A stretch of 64,000 nucleotides of DNA from Clostridia bacterium (GCA_017552615.1 JAFZPI010000044.1:1-64000), one strand, 5' to 3'; shown: positions 1 to 8,290, numbered from the stretch's first letter. Notes: generated by a model from the sequence alone, not told the origin. Numbers and translations are program-made.

Positions 1-767
1 GCCTGCGCGCGCATGATGGAATCCGCAACGGGAACGAGGTACTTCTGAACGGCGGCACGGAATGCTTCCACATCTTCCTTGGTGTAGCAGTTACGCTCCA
101 TCCGGTAATAGCCGAGCTGCGTATAGCCGCCGTAGCCGAGCTTTTTGCCCATCGCATCGCGCAGTTTTACAAGCTCGTCAAAGATGCTGTCAAGCTTCGC
201 CTGATGGTCCTTATACCACTGGCCCTTGGCTTTCCATGCGGCCAGGCGGCGCTCATCGTCGAGGTCATCCTGGAAGGGCTCCATCTGCGAGAGCGTATAG
301 ACTCCGCCCTCGAAGGGGATCTGTGCGGAAGCGATGAGATCATCATATTCGCTGGTGAGCTCATTCTCCCTCTGCAGGTCCTCGATGATCTCGGGAGAGA
401 AGGTCTTCTTCTCCATCTCAGCCTTGACGAACAGAAGGTCGCCGTATTCAGCTTCGAAATCCTTGCGGAAGGGGCTTTCCACGAGTGCCTTGATCCACTC
501 CTGCTCATATTCCTCGATCTCGGGAAGGTTCTCGTCCCAGAACTCCTTTTCAGCGTTGTAAAATGCATCGCGGGTGTCGATCGACTGGCGGATGTAGCAG
601 AGCACGATCATCGTGTCCTCTTTCTTGTATTCTTCTTCATACGCGAGGAATACCGCACGCGCTTCTTCGTAGCTTTGCGCGTTCTTCAGCTTTTCGGTAT
701 ACTCCGCTGTCCATTTCTTGATCGTTTCGGGATCGGGCCTTACATAGGGCATTTCTGAAAACTTCAT
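1..767 (-). CDS. M3 family oligoendopeptidase, N-terminal part (cut by window edge)
   Basis: Minus-strand reading frame open to the left edge; 255 N-terminal residues are visible, starting MKFSEMPYVRPD. This start, the helical EYDDLIASAQIPFEGGVYTL stretch and the GYYRMERNCYTKEDVEAFR region are typical of clostridial M3 oligoendopeptidases (family usually 560-600 residues), cytoplasmic zinc peptidases that degrade short peptides. The HExxH zinc motif would lie outside the window. AGGAG precedes the ATG at 765-767 by 8 nt; an in-frame ATG six bases upstream sits too close to it. No signal peptide. Family assignment rests on recalled sequence character, not a search. Confidence 0.85.
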   Translation of the reverse strand, partial: MKFSEMPYVRPDPETIKKWTAEYTEKLKNAQSYEEARAVFLAYEEEYKKEDTMIVLCYIRQSIDTRDAFYNAEKEFWDENLPEIEEYEQEWIKALVESPFRKDFEAEYGDLLFVKAEMEKKTFSPEIIEDLQRENELTSEYDDLIASAQIPFEGGVYTLSQMEPFQDDLDDERRLAAWKAKGQWYKDHQAKLDSIFDELVKLRDAMGKKLGYGGYTQLGYYRMERNCYTKEDVEAFRAAVQKYLVPVADSIMRAQ

Positions 768-814
768 AAACATATCTCCTTGTACTGAATCATTTTTGCG
801 CCTCGGCGCGTCGG

Positions 815-2551
815 TCACAGTTTTTTACAGGTTACGCCGTCGATAGTCAGGCAGCCTTCGCCAAAGATGATTTTGGCAAAGCCGCCCTTCCGGCCAAAGG
901 TATTCTTCCCAATGGGATAGAGTTGATAGGTTTTGTCTCCGTCCTCTTTGTATGCAATCTTCGCACAAAGCTTTCCATCCTGCATGAAGACCTCTTCCAG
1001 GGGGAAGTCCGGGATGAGCTGTTCGTATTTGCCGCACCAGGATTTCCAGCCCCGTTTGCTCACATCCTCGGTCATTCTTTCTTCCACAGTTTGGAGCAAA
1101 TCAATGACAACCTTTGTCTGCGCTTCGTCAATAGCCTCATTCGAGCGATTGGTCATGCTGGCCACGCACAGGTCTTCCCGCAGAGAGAACCACCATTCCG
1201 TCAGGAAGCCTTCATTCCAGCCCCCATGACAGCCAATGTCGCCCCTGAGATTGTATACACAGAGTCCGTAATTGTCCATAACCGGTGTCAGCATACGCCG
1301 GGCAGTCTTCTTTTTGAGGAAGCCGCCCTTGCGATAACTGCGGGAAAGGGCCAGGCCGACCTTCACCAGTTCGGTGGGTGTCGTCCAGAAACCTGCCGCG
1401 GCGTGTTCGGGATAATAATGATATCCGTGGGAGGGATCTTCCTTTTCTCCGAGCCTGCCGCCGAACGCTGCGTTCGCAAGCAGTTCCTCGTCCAACGGCT
1501 GGAAAAAACCAGACCGTTTCAGCCCAAGGGGTTCGGCACCTTCTTTTGCGAAGGCCTCCCGCAGCGTTGTTCCTATAATACGGGTAAAAGCCAGTTCAGC
1601 CAGGGTGATGCCGCCGCCGGAATACATGTACTGTTTGCCGTAAGGTTTGATTCTGCGAATCTTCGGCGTGTTGCCTTTTCCGTTCAGCACATCCTCAAGA
1701 GAGAGCGGTGCGTGATCCGCCCGGTAACCGGGGAAACCATGCACATTGTAGCCCGCCGTGTGGCTGAGCAGAGCCGCAAGGGTCATGGGGCCCTTTTTGA
1801 CGAATTCCGGCACGACGCCGGAGATATCCGCGTCCAGATCGATGAGCCCTTTGTCGACATACCTCAGCAGGGTGAGGGCGAACATTGGCTTCGAAACGGA
1901 GCCCGCCTGGAACAGCATGTCCGGGTTCACCGGAAAATCCTCACCATATCTGCCGCTCCCAGAGCAGTAAGTGAGAAAATCACCGTCTCCGTCCTGGACG
2001 GCGATACTGACGCCGTAGCCTCTCTTTCCCCTGATCCGCATGGCCTGATTCACATCAACACCGTAAAAGTTTTTGACCATCTTGTTCGGACCCTTCAGCA
2101 TCCGCATCATGACCGCTTCGTCATCTTCGATGATACCTGTCTCCCGGAAGCCTCCCTTGTGATAGATATGCAGGCCACGCTCGTTCTCCGGCTCGGTGGA
2201 CAGGAAGAGCCGGTCCGCGCCGTTATCCCTGAAGTATTTGATGATCTCCTGCAACGCTGCCTGGCCATAGCCTTTGTCCTGCTCGTTTTTGTCAATCATA
2301 AAGCGCCAGAGCCAGTAGCGGTCATCCTCATCCTCTTCTTCGGGGTCGAAAGCGAACATACAGAAGCCCACAAGCTTTTCATCTGCATAGATGGCAAAGG
2401 GCCGGGCCACGCCAGGCTGCTCCGCGTTGGCTTCATCAGCCTGCCTGAGGGAAACATCATTTGGAGCGACAAATGGCTGATCCTCACGCACGGAAAGAGC
2501 CAGGACAGCGTCCCGGTTCTGTTCATTGATAGGTTCGAGTCTGATTTTCAT
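815..2551 (-). CDS. GNAT acetyltransferase fused to beta-lactamase-type serine hydrolase
   Basis: A 578-residue two-domain protein. Residues ~1-160 are a GNAT N-acetyltransferase: acetyl-CoA loop DKGYGQAAL followed by FLSTEPENERGLHIYHKGGF. Residues ~165-575 are a class C beta-lactamase / D-Ala-D-Ala-peptidase-like serine hydrolase: SVSK (Ser near residue 218), YSGGG in the place of YxN, and HGG in the place of KTG/HxG, then a small C-terminal beta domain. No signal peptide or membrane segment, so probably cytoplasmic, which is unusual for the hydrolase fold and suggests an esterase or amidase rather than a penicillin-binding role. Start MKIRLEPI chosen because GGAGG lies 8 nt upstream; a longer frame starts five codons earlier without a site. 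Substrates of both halves are unknown. Confidence 0.85.
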   Translation of the reverse strand: MKIRLEPINEQNRDAVLALSVREDQPFVAPNDVSLRQADEANAEQPGVARPFAIYADEKLVGFCMFAFDPEEEDEDDRYWLWRFMIDKNEQDKGYGQAALQEIIKYFRDNGADRLFLSTEPENERGLHIYHKGGFRETGIIEDDEAVMMRMLKGPNKMVKNFYGVDVNQAMRIRGKRGYGVSIAVQDGDGDFLTYCSGSGRYGEDFPVNPDMLFQAGSVSKPMFALTLLRYVDKGLIDLDADISGVVPEFVKKGPMTLAALLSHTAGYNVHGFPGYRADHAPLSLEDVLNGKGNTPKIRRIKPYGKQYMYSGGGITLAELAFTRIIGTTLREAFAKEGAEPLGLKRSGFFQPLDEELLANAAFGGRLGEKEDPSHGYHYYPEHAAAGFWTTPTELVKVGLALSRSYRKGGFLKKKTARRMLTPVMDNYGLCVYNLRGDIGCHGGWNEGFLTEWWFSLREDLCVASMTNRSNEAIDEAQTKVVIDLLQTVEERMTEDVSKRGWKSWCGKYEQLIPDFPLEEVFMQDGKLCAKIAYKEDGDKTYQLYPIGKNTFGRKGGFAKIIFGEGCLTIDGVTCKKL

Positions 2552-2606
2552 ATGGTTTTCCTCCAAATTAAGTACGTTGGTATTATTGGTGTATTCAGTT
2601 ACGCTT

Positions 2607-2737
2607 TACCTCTCTGTCGCCTGTGGGCGACATCTCCCCTTTACTGTGAAAATGCGAAGCATTTTTCATTCATCGTGAACAATAGTACTTCGTACTATTG
2701 ATGTGTATTCAGGGGAGATAAGGTTTTACAAGGGTTT
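2607..2737. repeat. Palindromic repeat, CCTCTCTGTCGCC type, with nested mini-hairpins
   Basis: Begins TTACCTCTCTGTCGCCTGTG and continues to an ATCTCCCC arm that pairs with GGGGAGAT near 2712-2719. The usual short loop is replaced by about 60 bases carrying two further small palindromes (AAAATGC-GAA-GCATTTT and AATAGTAC-TTC-GTACTATT). Related copies lie at 34516, 47281 and 51197. Confidence 0.85.
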
Positions 2738-2762
2738 GTGACGATTTGCGGGTCATTCTTTG

Positions 2763-2812
2763 CCTTCCCCTGAAAGGGGAAGGGGGACCACCGCAGCGGT
2801 GGATGAGGTTTC
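2763..2812. repeat. Palindromic repeat, CCTTCCCC / GGTGGATGAGGTT type
   Basis: CCTTCCCCTGAAAGGGGAAGG palindrome followed by GGGACC, a CCACCGC-AGCGGTGG hairpin and the terminal motif GGATGAGGTT. Same module as at 7176, 63722 and half of the longer elements at 45417, 57846 and 61358. It ends only a few bases from the terminator of the 6S-like RNA. Confidence 0.85.
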
Positions 2813-2817
2813 TATGC

Positions 2818-3024
2818 ACAAAAATACCACAGGTAAGCAGCTCCCTTCTGTGGCTGCATCCTGCGGTCCCCACTCTCAGAAGTTACTTATAGGCGGCACA
2901 CCAAACAAGAGGATCACATCCCTCTCCTCATGCTTTGTGCCTGTATTCAATTAGCCTACGATGGCCTCCTGGTTCATCATTGGTATATAAACCTCCTTTC
3001 CGGTCTGCTCTCACAGGCCTGTAG
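2818..3024 (-). ncRNA. ssrS: Probable 6S RNA
   Basis: A perfect sigma-A promoter on the minus strand fires into ~205 nt without a convincing gene. The transcript folds as one long interrupted hairpin: 5' CTACAGG pairs with 3' CCTGTGG, GAGCAG with CTGCTT, then after a large central unpaired region GTAGGC with GCCTAT, GGCACA with TGTGCC, and an apical AGAGGGAT/ATCCTCT hairpin. This closing stem, central bubble and terminal stem arrangement and the length match 6S RNA, which traps sigma-A RNA polymerase by mimicking an open promoter. The 3' end is CCTGTGG followed by TATTTTTG, a plausible terminator. Identification is by structure only; primary sequence of 6S is poorly conserved. Confidence 0.7.
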
Positions 3025-3028
3025 TTGA

Positions 3029-3057
3029 AGTATACTCTACGGATCAGCCCGTGTCAA
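3029..3057 (-). promoter_or_regulatory. Sigma-A promoter of the 6S-like RNA
   Basis: TTGACA (3052-3057 on the minus strand), 17 bp spacer, TATACT (3029-3034). Transcription would begin near 3022, exactly at the closing stem of the predicted RNA. Confidence 0.85.
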
Positions 3058-3090
3058 CGGTTTGCCCTGAATTTTCCTTTACATGATTCC

Positions 3091-3119
3091 TTGATTTGAG
3101 CCCTTTCGTGGGGTATAAT
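3091..3119 (+). promoter_or_regulatory. Sigma-A promoter for the DUF4342 gene
   Basis: TTGATT (3091-3096), 17 bp spacer, TATAAT (3114-3119). It is divergent from the 6S promoter and leaves a leader of about 150 nt before the gene at 3279; I recognise no structured RNA in that leader. Confidence 0.7.
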
Positions 3120-3278
3120 ACCCGTCGGGTAAACCCACCTGACCAACATGAAAAACCTTTATGGTTTTCTAATCTGTTTCTCATGCAATTCCCCGTTGTT
3201 TCTCAAGCAAGGATAGGCGAGTCGTGCTATGCTTGACCTGTCACCGGGAGACGGCGACGGAAAAGGAGGAAACAAACC

Positions 3279-3986
3279 ATGGCAAGCTACACCATCGAAG
3301 ATATCGAATTCATCCGCCGCAAGAGCGGCATCGGCTATCAGGAAGCCATCGCCCTGCTGGACTACCATAACGGCGACGTCATGCGGGCCCTGGTGGACCT
3401 GGAGCGCAACGGCAAGCTCGAGGGCAGCGTGGAGGCCGCCCGGGAGCAGCCCAAGGCCCAGCCCCGGCGCAGCATCTTCCAGACGCGCCTTCAGGTCACC
3501 AACAAGGAGAACACCATCGCCAACCTGTCCATCCTCTACTTCATCATCGCACTGGTGGTCAGCCCCTGGCTGGTGCTCGGCTCCGTGATCGCAGCCATCT
3601 TCTTTGGCTACCGGATCAACATCTCCACTCTCTCGGACGCGAACAACGAGAAGTTCGAGAAGACAGTCCGCAGCGCGGCAGATAACGTGAAGCGCGCCGC
3701 CACGAGCATCGCGAAGAACGTCGGCGACGCCATCGAGCGCCGCAACGCCCAGGTCCAGAAGGAAGCCACCCCCGCAGCTAAGAAGACCGTCGAGGACATC
3801 GGCCCGAAGGCTGAAGATCCGCACGCCCCGGAAGTCACCCCGGAAGAGATCCTGGAGGAAATGGAGCAGGAGGCGGCCGCCCATGATGTGCCCACCATCC
3901 AGGTGCCTGTGAAAGTGGACAGCACTGACGGCAGCGTGGTCTACACCACGGACGCGGAAGGCTTCGGCACCGCAACCATCGAATAA
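3279..3986 (+). CDS. DUF4342 domain-containing membrane protein
   Basis: 235 residues. Residues 1-50 are a UBA/TS-N-like three-helix domain (IRRKSGIGYQEAIALLDYHN) as found at the start of DUF4342 proteins; residues ~65-115 contain the family's short beta segment and one or two membrane-spanning stretches (LSILYFIIALVVSPWLVLGS). The C-terminal half is charged, Ala/Glu-rich and probably disordered or coiled coil, longer than the usual family member. GGAGG lies 8 nt before the ATG. Function of the family is unknown; the UBA-like fold hints at protein or nascent-chain binding (inference). It precedes a two-component system but is separated from it by a hairpin. Confidence 0.7.
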   Translation: MASYTIEDIEFIRRKSGIGYQEAIALLDYHNGDVMRALVDLERNGKLEGSVEAAREQPKAQPRRSIFQTRLQVTNKENTIANLSILYFIIALVVSPWLVLGSVIAAIFFGYRINISTLSDANNEKFEKTVRSAADNVKRAATSIAKNVGDAIERRNAQVQKEATPAAKKTVEDIGPKAEDPHAPEVTPEEILEEMEQEAAAHDVPTIQVPVKVDSTDGSVVYTTDAEGFGTATIE

Positions 3987-3993
3987 CCCCTTC

Positions 3994-4022
3994 GGGAATG
4001 GGGCTTCTCCCCCATTCCCTTT
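3994..4022 (+). terminator. Hairpin, possible terminator after the DUF4342 gene
   Basis: GGGAATGGGG (3994-4003), 6 nt loop, CCCCATTCCC (4010-4019), then only TTT. The stem is perfect but the T tract is weak, so it may only partly separate the gene from the response regulator downstream. Confidence 0.5.
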
Positions 4023-4052
4023 GGCGTTGAACTACGAACGGAGGTCACGAGC

Positions 4053-4742
4053 ATGACACGAATCCTGGTTGTCGAGGACGAGCGCAAGATCGCGCGTTTC
4101 CTGGAGCTGGAACTGAAGCACGAGGGCTACGAAGTCGACACGGCTGGCGACGGGCGCACCGGCCTGGACAAGGCTCTTGAGTGGAACCCGGACCTGATCG
4201 TGCTGGACCTGATGCTGCCGGAACTCAGCGGCATCGAGGTCTGCCGCCGACTGCGCCATGAGAGCGACGTGCCTATCATCATGCTCACTGCCAAGGACGA
4301 CGTCTCCGACAAGGTCATGGGGCTGGACATGGGTGCCGACGACTACATGACCAAGCCTTTCGCCATCGAGGAGCTGCTCGCCCGGATCCGTGTTGCCCTC
4401 CGCAAGCCGAGGGAGAAAGCCGCAACCCCTGCCGAGGAGGAAAGCCATGCCCTCCACGCGGGAAAGCTCTGCCTTGATCCCGACAGCTATGCCGTCACCT
4501 ATAACGGAGAACCTGTCACCCTGACGAAGAAAGAATTCGACCTCCTGCATTACCTGATGGAAAATCACGGCAAGGCTGTGACCCGCGACGAGCTCCTGAA
4601 CAACGTCTGGGGCTACGAATATGCCGGGGACACCAATGTCGTGGACGTTTATATCCGCTACCTGCGGCACAAGCTGGATGACCGTTTCGGCATCCACACC
4701 ATTCAGACCATCCGCGGCGTAGGCTATTTGTTCAGCCTCTGA
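4053..4742 (+). CDS. OmpR/PhoB-family response regulator
   Basis: 229 residues, normal length. Receiver domain residues 1-115: acidic pair E8-D9, phosphoacceptor D52 in VLDLMLPELSG, the MLTAKDD switch region and the KPF lysine. DNA-binding winged helix residues ~130-229 with the family signature NVVDVYIRYLRHKLDD and the end IQTIRGVGYLF. GGAGG precedes the ATG. The histidine kinase follows 31 bp downstream in the same operon. Target genes are not evident; the M19 dipeptidase gene that overlaps the kinase gene suggests a link to peptide or cell-wall metabolism (inference). Confidence 0.95.
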   Translation: MTRILVVEDERKIARFLELELKHEGYEVDTAGDGRTGLDKALEWNPDLIVLDLMLPELSGIEVCRRLRHESDVPIIMLTAKDDVSDKVMGLDMGADDYMTKPFAIEELLARIRVALRKPREKAATPAEEESHALHAGKLCLDPDSYAVTYNGEPVTLTKKEFDLLHYLMENHGKAVTRDELLNNVWGYEYAGDTNVVDVYIRYLRHKLDDRFGIHTIQTIRGVGYLFSL

Positions 4743-4773
4743 TCGCCGTTACTGATTCGCATGGAGCATCACC

Positions 4774-6183
4774 ATGAGCAAACACCATCCGCCGGATGAG
4801 AAATCCATCCGGGAACCCAAGGCCGTCGAGCGGCTCAACCGCCTCTCCGAGACGGCCCATTCCAACATTGTCCGGGCTCAGTCCCGCGTGCGCCTCTCCC
4901 TGGTCTACCGCATCGCCCTGCATTACTGCGGCGAGCTGATCCGTACCCTTTTAGTCTGGGTTCTGCTGCTGGCCGCCGGCTTTGGCGTGGGCGAGAGCAT
5001 CCGCCTGCGGGGTATCATGCAGCGCGTCGAAGCGACACCCCCGGACGCCGGAACCGCTTATACCCAGATGATCCTGCAGGACAGCCAGGCGGAAGCCGTC
5101 TACCTCCCCGCGGAAGAAGTCCCCTCCTTCTGGGAGCGCCTCGGGATTTTCTTTGACGCGGGATTTCCAAAAAAAGCTGCTTTCTATGTCAACGCCTTCG
5201 AGGGCGGACAGGCGAAGATCACCCTGAACCTGGAGACGGAGTGGCAGGCCCTGCTTTGGCTCATCGCCGCCGGAGCCGTTGCCGATCTCCTGCGGATGAT
5301 CCATTTCTGGCGGAAGGCCAAGCGCCTCAACAAAAGTGTGCTCGAACCCATTCGCTCCATCACCTCAATGGCGGAGACTCTTTCGGCCGCCAACCTCTCC
5401 AACCGTATCAACGTCGCCAACACCAAGACCGAGTTGCAGGAACTCGCCGTGGTCATCAACTCCATGCTGGACCGTCTGGAGCAGAGCTACAACAGCCAGA
5501 AGCAGTTCGTCTCGGACGTATCACATGAGCTGCGCACGCCCATCGCCGTCATCCAGGGCTACGCCGACATGCTCCAGCGCTGGGGAAAGGAGGACCCTGA
5601 AGTCCTCAGCGAGAGCCTGACGGCTATCAGTTCCGAGACCGCCGCGATGAAGGACCTGGTCGAAAACCTGCTCTTCCTCGCCCGGCATGACAAAAAAAGC
5701 CTCCTGCTGGAGAAGTCGGTCTTCGACCCCTGCGAGGTCGCGGGCGAAGTCCAGCGCGAGGCCGCCATGGTGCACACGAACCATGTCTTTGAGCTTGCGC
5801 CGCACGACGCCTGCATGATCAACGCAGACCGAAATATGGTCAAACAGGTCCTGCGTATTCTCGTCGACAACGCGGTGAAATACTCCGGCGAGGGCACCCA
5901 GGTCACCCTTGGCGTCAAGCGTGACGACGGGAAGTGCCTGCTCACGGTCAGGGACCAGGGCAGCGGCATTCCGGCGGAAGAGCTGCCAAAGATCTTCGAC
6001 CGATTTTACCGGGCCGACGCTGCCCGCCACTCCGAGACCGGCGGTCACGGCCTCGGCCTGTCGATTGCCCGGATCATCGTCGTCTCCCACGGCGGCAAAC
6101 TGCGTGTGCGTTCGAAAGTGGGCGTGGGCACCGTCTTTGAGATCGAACTTCCCTGCGCCGTGACTGAAACTCAGGAAGGTTGA
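4774..6183 (+). CDS. Sensor histidine kinase
   Basis: 469 residues. Membrane segments near residues 58-78 and 153-172 enclose an extracytoplasmic sensor region of about 75 residues without a recognisable domain. Then HAMP linker (~180-235), HisKA with phosphoacceptor H251 in VSDVSHELRTP, and HATPase_c with N box DNAVKYS, G1 DQGSGIP, F box FDRFYR and G2 GHGLGLSIA. Partner of the response regulator upstream. The first ~50 residues are basic and cytoplasmic, longer than usual. No RBS as strong as those of its neighbours is visible, consistent with translation following the regulator gene. Confidence 0.95.
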   Translation: MSKHHPPDEKSIREPKAVERLNRLSETAHSNIVRAQSRVRLSLVYRIALHYCGELIRTLLVWVLLLAAGFGVGESIRLRGIMQRVEATPPDAGTAYTQMILQDSQAEAVYLPAEEVPSFWERLGIFFDAGFPKKAAFYVNAFEGGQAKITLNLETEWQALLWLIAAGAVADLLRMIHFWRKAKRLNKSVLEPIRSITSMAETLSAANLSNRINVANTKTELQELAVVINSMLDRLEQSYNSQKQFVSDVSHELRTPIAVIQGYADMLQRWGKEDPEVLSESLTAISSETAAMKDLVENLLFLARHDKKSLLLEKSVFDPCEVAGEVQREAAMVHTNHVFELAPHDACMINADRNMVKQVLRILVDNAVKYSGEGTQVTLGVKRDDGKCLLTVRDQGSGIPAEELPKIFDRFYRADAARHSETGGHGLGLSIARIIVVSHGGKLRVRSKVGVGTVFEIELPCAVTETQEG

Positions 6184-6188
6184 TGCTT

Positions 6189-7103
6189 ATGTTTATCGCG
6201 GATACCCACTGTGATACCCTTTTTGTCATGGGAATGGACAAGATTTCAGAAGACCGCCTGATGGTCACCCCCGAGCGCATCCGGGAAGGCGGCGTCCGTC
6301 TTCAGACGCTCGCGCTGTGGACAGGACCGAAAGGCAACAAAGGCGATGTGGCGGATATCGTCCGAAAAGAGCTGAGCGCCCTCCCCCGCCTGACCGAAAA
6401 CGGACTGAAGCAGATTGATGATCCCAGGGATGCCGTGAATTCCGATACTCCCTGTGTCATGCTCAGCATCGAAGGCGGCGAGGTTTTCAAAAACGGAGTG
6501 GATTGTGTGGACCACTTCCGCGGGCTCGGCGTGCGTATGGCGGCGCTGCTCTGGAACAATGAGAACGCCCTCGGCTTTCCTGCCAAATCCGGTAGTACAC
6601 AGGGACTGAAGTCCTATGGTTTCGAGGTCGTCGCTCGGATGCAGGCCGTTGGGATGGCGGTCGATACCAGTCACCTGAACGAGGCCGGTTTCTGGGACAT
6701 CCTTCAAAAGACGGACATCCCGCCCCTGGCCTCCCACTCCTGCTGCAAAGTGCTTTGTGACCACTTCCGCAACCTCTCGGATGACCAGATCCGCGCCATG
6801 ATCGACAAGGGTGGATACATTGGCGTCAATTTCTATCCCGCCTTCCTGAGTTCAGAAGGAAAGGCGGATGCCGCCCGGGTGGCGGAGCACATCGACCATA
6901 TCTGCCAGCTCGGAGGCGCAGGCATCGTGGGCTTCGGCTCCGATTTCGATGGTATTGAAACCACCCCATCTGACATCCGCCATGCCGGCGAAGTTCCCAA
7001 TCTTCTGGAAGCCCTTCGCAATCGTGGTTATGACGGTGAGACGCTGGAGGGGATTGCCGGAATGAACCTTGTCCGGTATTTCGAGCGGATCAGCCCATGC
7101 TGA
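6189..7103 (+). CDS. Membrane dipeptidase family protein (peptidase M19)
   Basis: 304 residues. Zinc ligands of the M19 family are visible: HCD in ADTHCDTLF near the N terminus, the bridging Glu in SIEGGEVF, His in SHSCCKVL and the later LSDDQIRAMIDKGGYIGVNF and GFGSDFDG regions. The family hydrolyses dipeptides, often with mixed L,D stereochemistry. No signal peptide, so probably cytoplasmic. Starts are possible at 6180 (TTG), 6183 and 6189 (ATG); 6189 is preferred because AGGAAGG lies 9 nt upstream. The gene begins directly behind the kinase stop and is probably co-transcribed; it ends before a clear terminator. Confidence 0.9.
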   Translation: MFIADTHCDTLFVMGMDKISEDRLMVTPERIREGGVRLQTLALWTGPKGNKGDVADIVRKELSALPRLTENGLKQIDDPRDAVNSDTPCVMLSIEGGEVFKNGVDCVDHFRGLGVRMAALLWNNENALGFPAKSGSTQGLKSYGFEVVARMQAVGMAVDTSHLNEAGFWDILQKTDIPPLASHSCCKVLCDHFRNLSDDQIRAMIDKGGYIGVNFYPAFLSSEGKADAARVAEHIDHICQLGGAGIVGFGSDFDGIETTPSDIRHAGEVPNLLEALRNRGYDGETLEGIAGMNLVRYFERISPC

Positions 7104-7116
7104 AAACACCATCACA

Positions 7117-7149
7117 AAATCCGCCTACGCTCTATGTCAGGCGGATTTT
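7117..7149 (+). terminator. Rho-independent terminator after the M19 gene
   Basis: AAAATCCGCCT (7117-7127) and AGGCGGATTTT (7139-7149) form an 11 bp stem with an A tract before and T tract after, so it can work in both directions between converging genes. Confidence 0.85.
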
Positions 7150-7175
7150 GTATGTTGATTCAGTTTTCGTCACTT

Positions 7176-7282
7176 AACCTCATCCACCGCTGCGGCGGTC
7201 CCCCTTCCCCTTTCAGGGGAAGGCAAGGGTTTGCGTAGTTTTCTCCCCTCTCCTGAAAGGAGAGGGGCTAGGGGTGTGGTTT
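7176..7282. repeat. Palindromic repeat pair between convergent genes
   Basis: AACCTCATCCACCGC-TGCGGCGGT hairpin, then CCTTCCCCTTTCAGGGGAAGG palindrome (7201-7223), then a second palindrome CTCCCCTCTCCTGAAAGGAG with GAGGGGCTAGGGGTGTGGTTT. The same two-part arrangement is at 63722-63836. Confidence 0.85.
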
Positions 7283-7284
7283 GT

Positions 7285-8151
7285 TTACGGACGTTCTTTC
7301 CCGATGAAGCAGGTTGCCACCGTACCCGGACCGCAGTGGGCGCCGATGACCGGTCCGATCGGATAGATGCGGACCTCGAGTTCCGGGATCTTTGCCTGGA
7401 CGGCTTCCTTCAGGCGCTCCGCGTCTTCCGGATCATCGGCGTGCAGGACAAACGCCATGCTCTCCTTGGGATCGCCCATGAGTTCGACTGTCTTATCCAC
7501 GATGAAGTTCAAGGCCTTCTTGCGGCCGCGAACCTTGGCAACGCTGGACAGCTTGCCTTCCCTGTCTTCCATGATGATCGGCTTCAGGTCCAGCATGGTG
7601 CCAAGCGTGGCGGCGGTCTGCGAGATGCGTCCGCCGCGGCGGAGGTATTTCAGGTCGTCCACCGTAAAAATGCCCTCGGCGCGCATCTTATTGTTCTCAA
7701 GCCAGGAAGCCACTTCCTCGATCGGCGCGCCGCCGCGGTACATCTCGTGCGCCTTGAGGAGGAGGAGCGTCATGGGGCCGGAGATGGACAGAGTGTCCAC
7801 CACGATGAATTTGCGTTCCGGATACTTCGCCAGCAGTTCCTCACGGGCGGCGTAGACCTCCCGCAGGGTCATGGACAGTTGGCTGGAAAAGGCCACGAAA
7901 AGCAGGTCCTTCTCCTTCAGGATCGGCTCAAAGTAGTCCAGGTAAGTTGCCTTATTCAGTGCGCTGGTGACCGGAGTGCTACCCGCTCGCATCGAGTCGA
8001 AGTAGGCCTTGTGGTCCAGCGTCTGGCCAAGGTCGTCGAGATATTCCTTGCCGTCCACCGCATAGGGCATATAGACGACGGGGATGTCGTATTTGACTTT
8101 CAGCTCATAGGGGAGATCGCTGTCGCTGTCGGTCATGAACACGTAATCCAT
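7285..8151 (-). CDS. DegV family fatty-acid-binding protein
   Basis: 288 residues, the usual length. MTDSDSDLPYELKVKYDIPVV start, TSALN-type Ser/Thr ligand loop near residue 60, and the conserved FTVDDLKYLRRGGRIS and GPVIGAHCGPGTVA segments mark the DegV fold. Such proteins bind a fatty acid carboxylate; in other Firmicutes the FakB members present fatty acids to the kinase FakA, but no fakA is nearby and the family has many paralogues. Own promoter upstream; the 3' end abuts repeat modules. GGAGGAACAC-ATG decides the start. Confidence 0.9.
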   Translation of the reverse strand: MDYVFMTDSDSDLPYELKVKYDIPVVYMPYAVDGKEYLDDLGQTLDHKAYFDSMRAGSTPVTSALNKATYLDYFEPILKEKDLLFVAFSSQLSMTLREVYAAREELLAKYPERKFIVVDTLSISGPMTLLLLKAHEMYRGGAPIEEVASWLENNKMRAEGIFTVDDLKYLRRGGRISQTAATLGTMLDLKPIIMEDREGKLSSVAKVRGRKKALNFIVDKTVELMGDPKESMAFVLHADDPEDAERLKEAVQAKIPELEVRIYPIGPVIGAHCGPGTVATCFIGKERP

Positions 8152-8212
8152 AGCATGTGTTCCTCCTTTGAATCAAGCGATACCGGGGTGATGAATGGAA
8201 ATGAACAGATTT

Positions 8213-8241
8213 ATTGTACCCGATTTGCATCCGTTTTGCAA
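8213..8241 (-). promoter_or_regulatory. Promoter of the degV-family gene
   Basis: On the minus strand TTGCAA (8236-8241), 17 bp, TACAAT (8213-8218), about 60 bp before the ATG. Confidence 0.7.
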
Positions 8242-8290
8242 GGTTTGAATGCATTTTGGTTCCGAAGCCCGATTTCACGGCCATCCGCAG

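Noticed and set aside
923..2701. Long antisense frames, also at 8105-10192, 17372-19438 and 34629-36644
   Set aside because: They are opposite to clearly identified genes in high-GC sequence and show Arg/His/Gly-rich compositions typical of shadow frames.
2945..2988. Nine-codon frame (MMNQEAIVG) with an AGGAGG site on the minus strand
   Set aside because: It lies inside the predicted 6S RNA, where AGGAGG is part of the central region; no longer coding sequence follows.
3147..3215. Short frame MKNLYGFLICF before the DUF4342 gene
   Set aside because: No Shine-Dalgarno sequence in front of the ATG.
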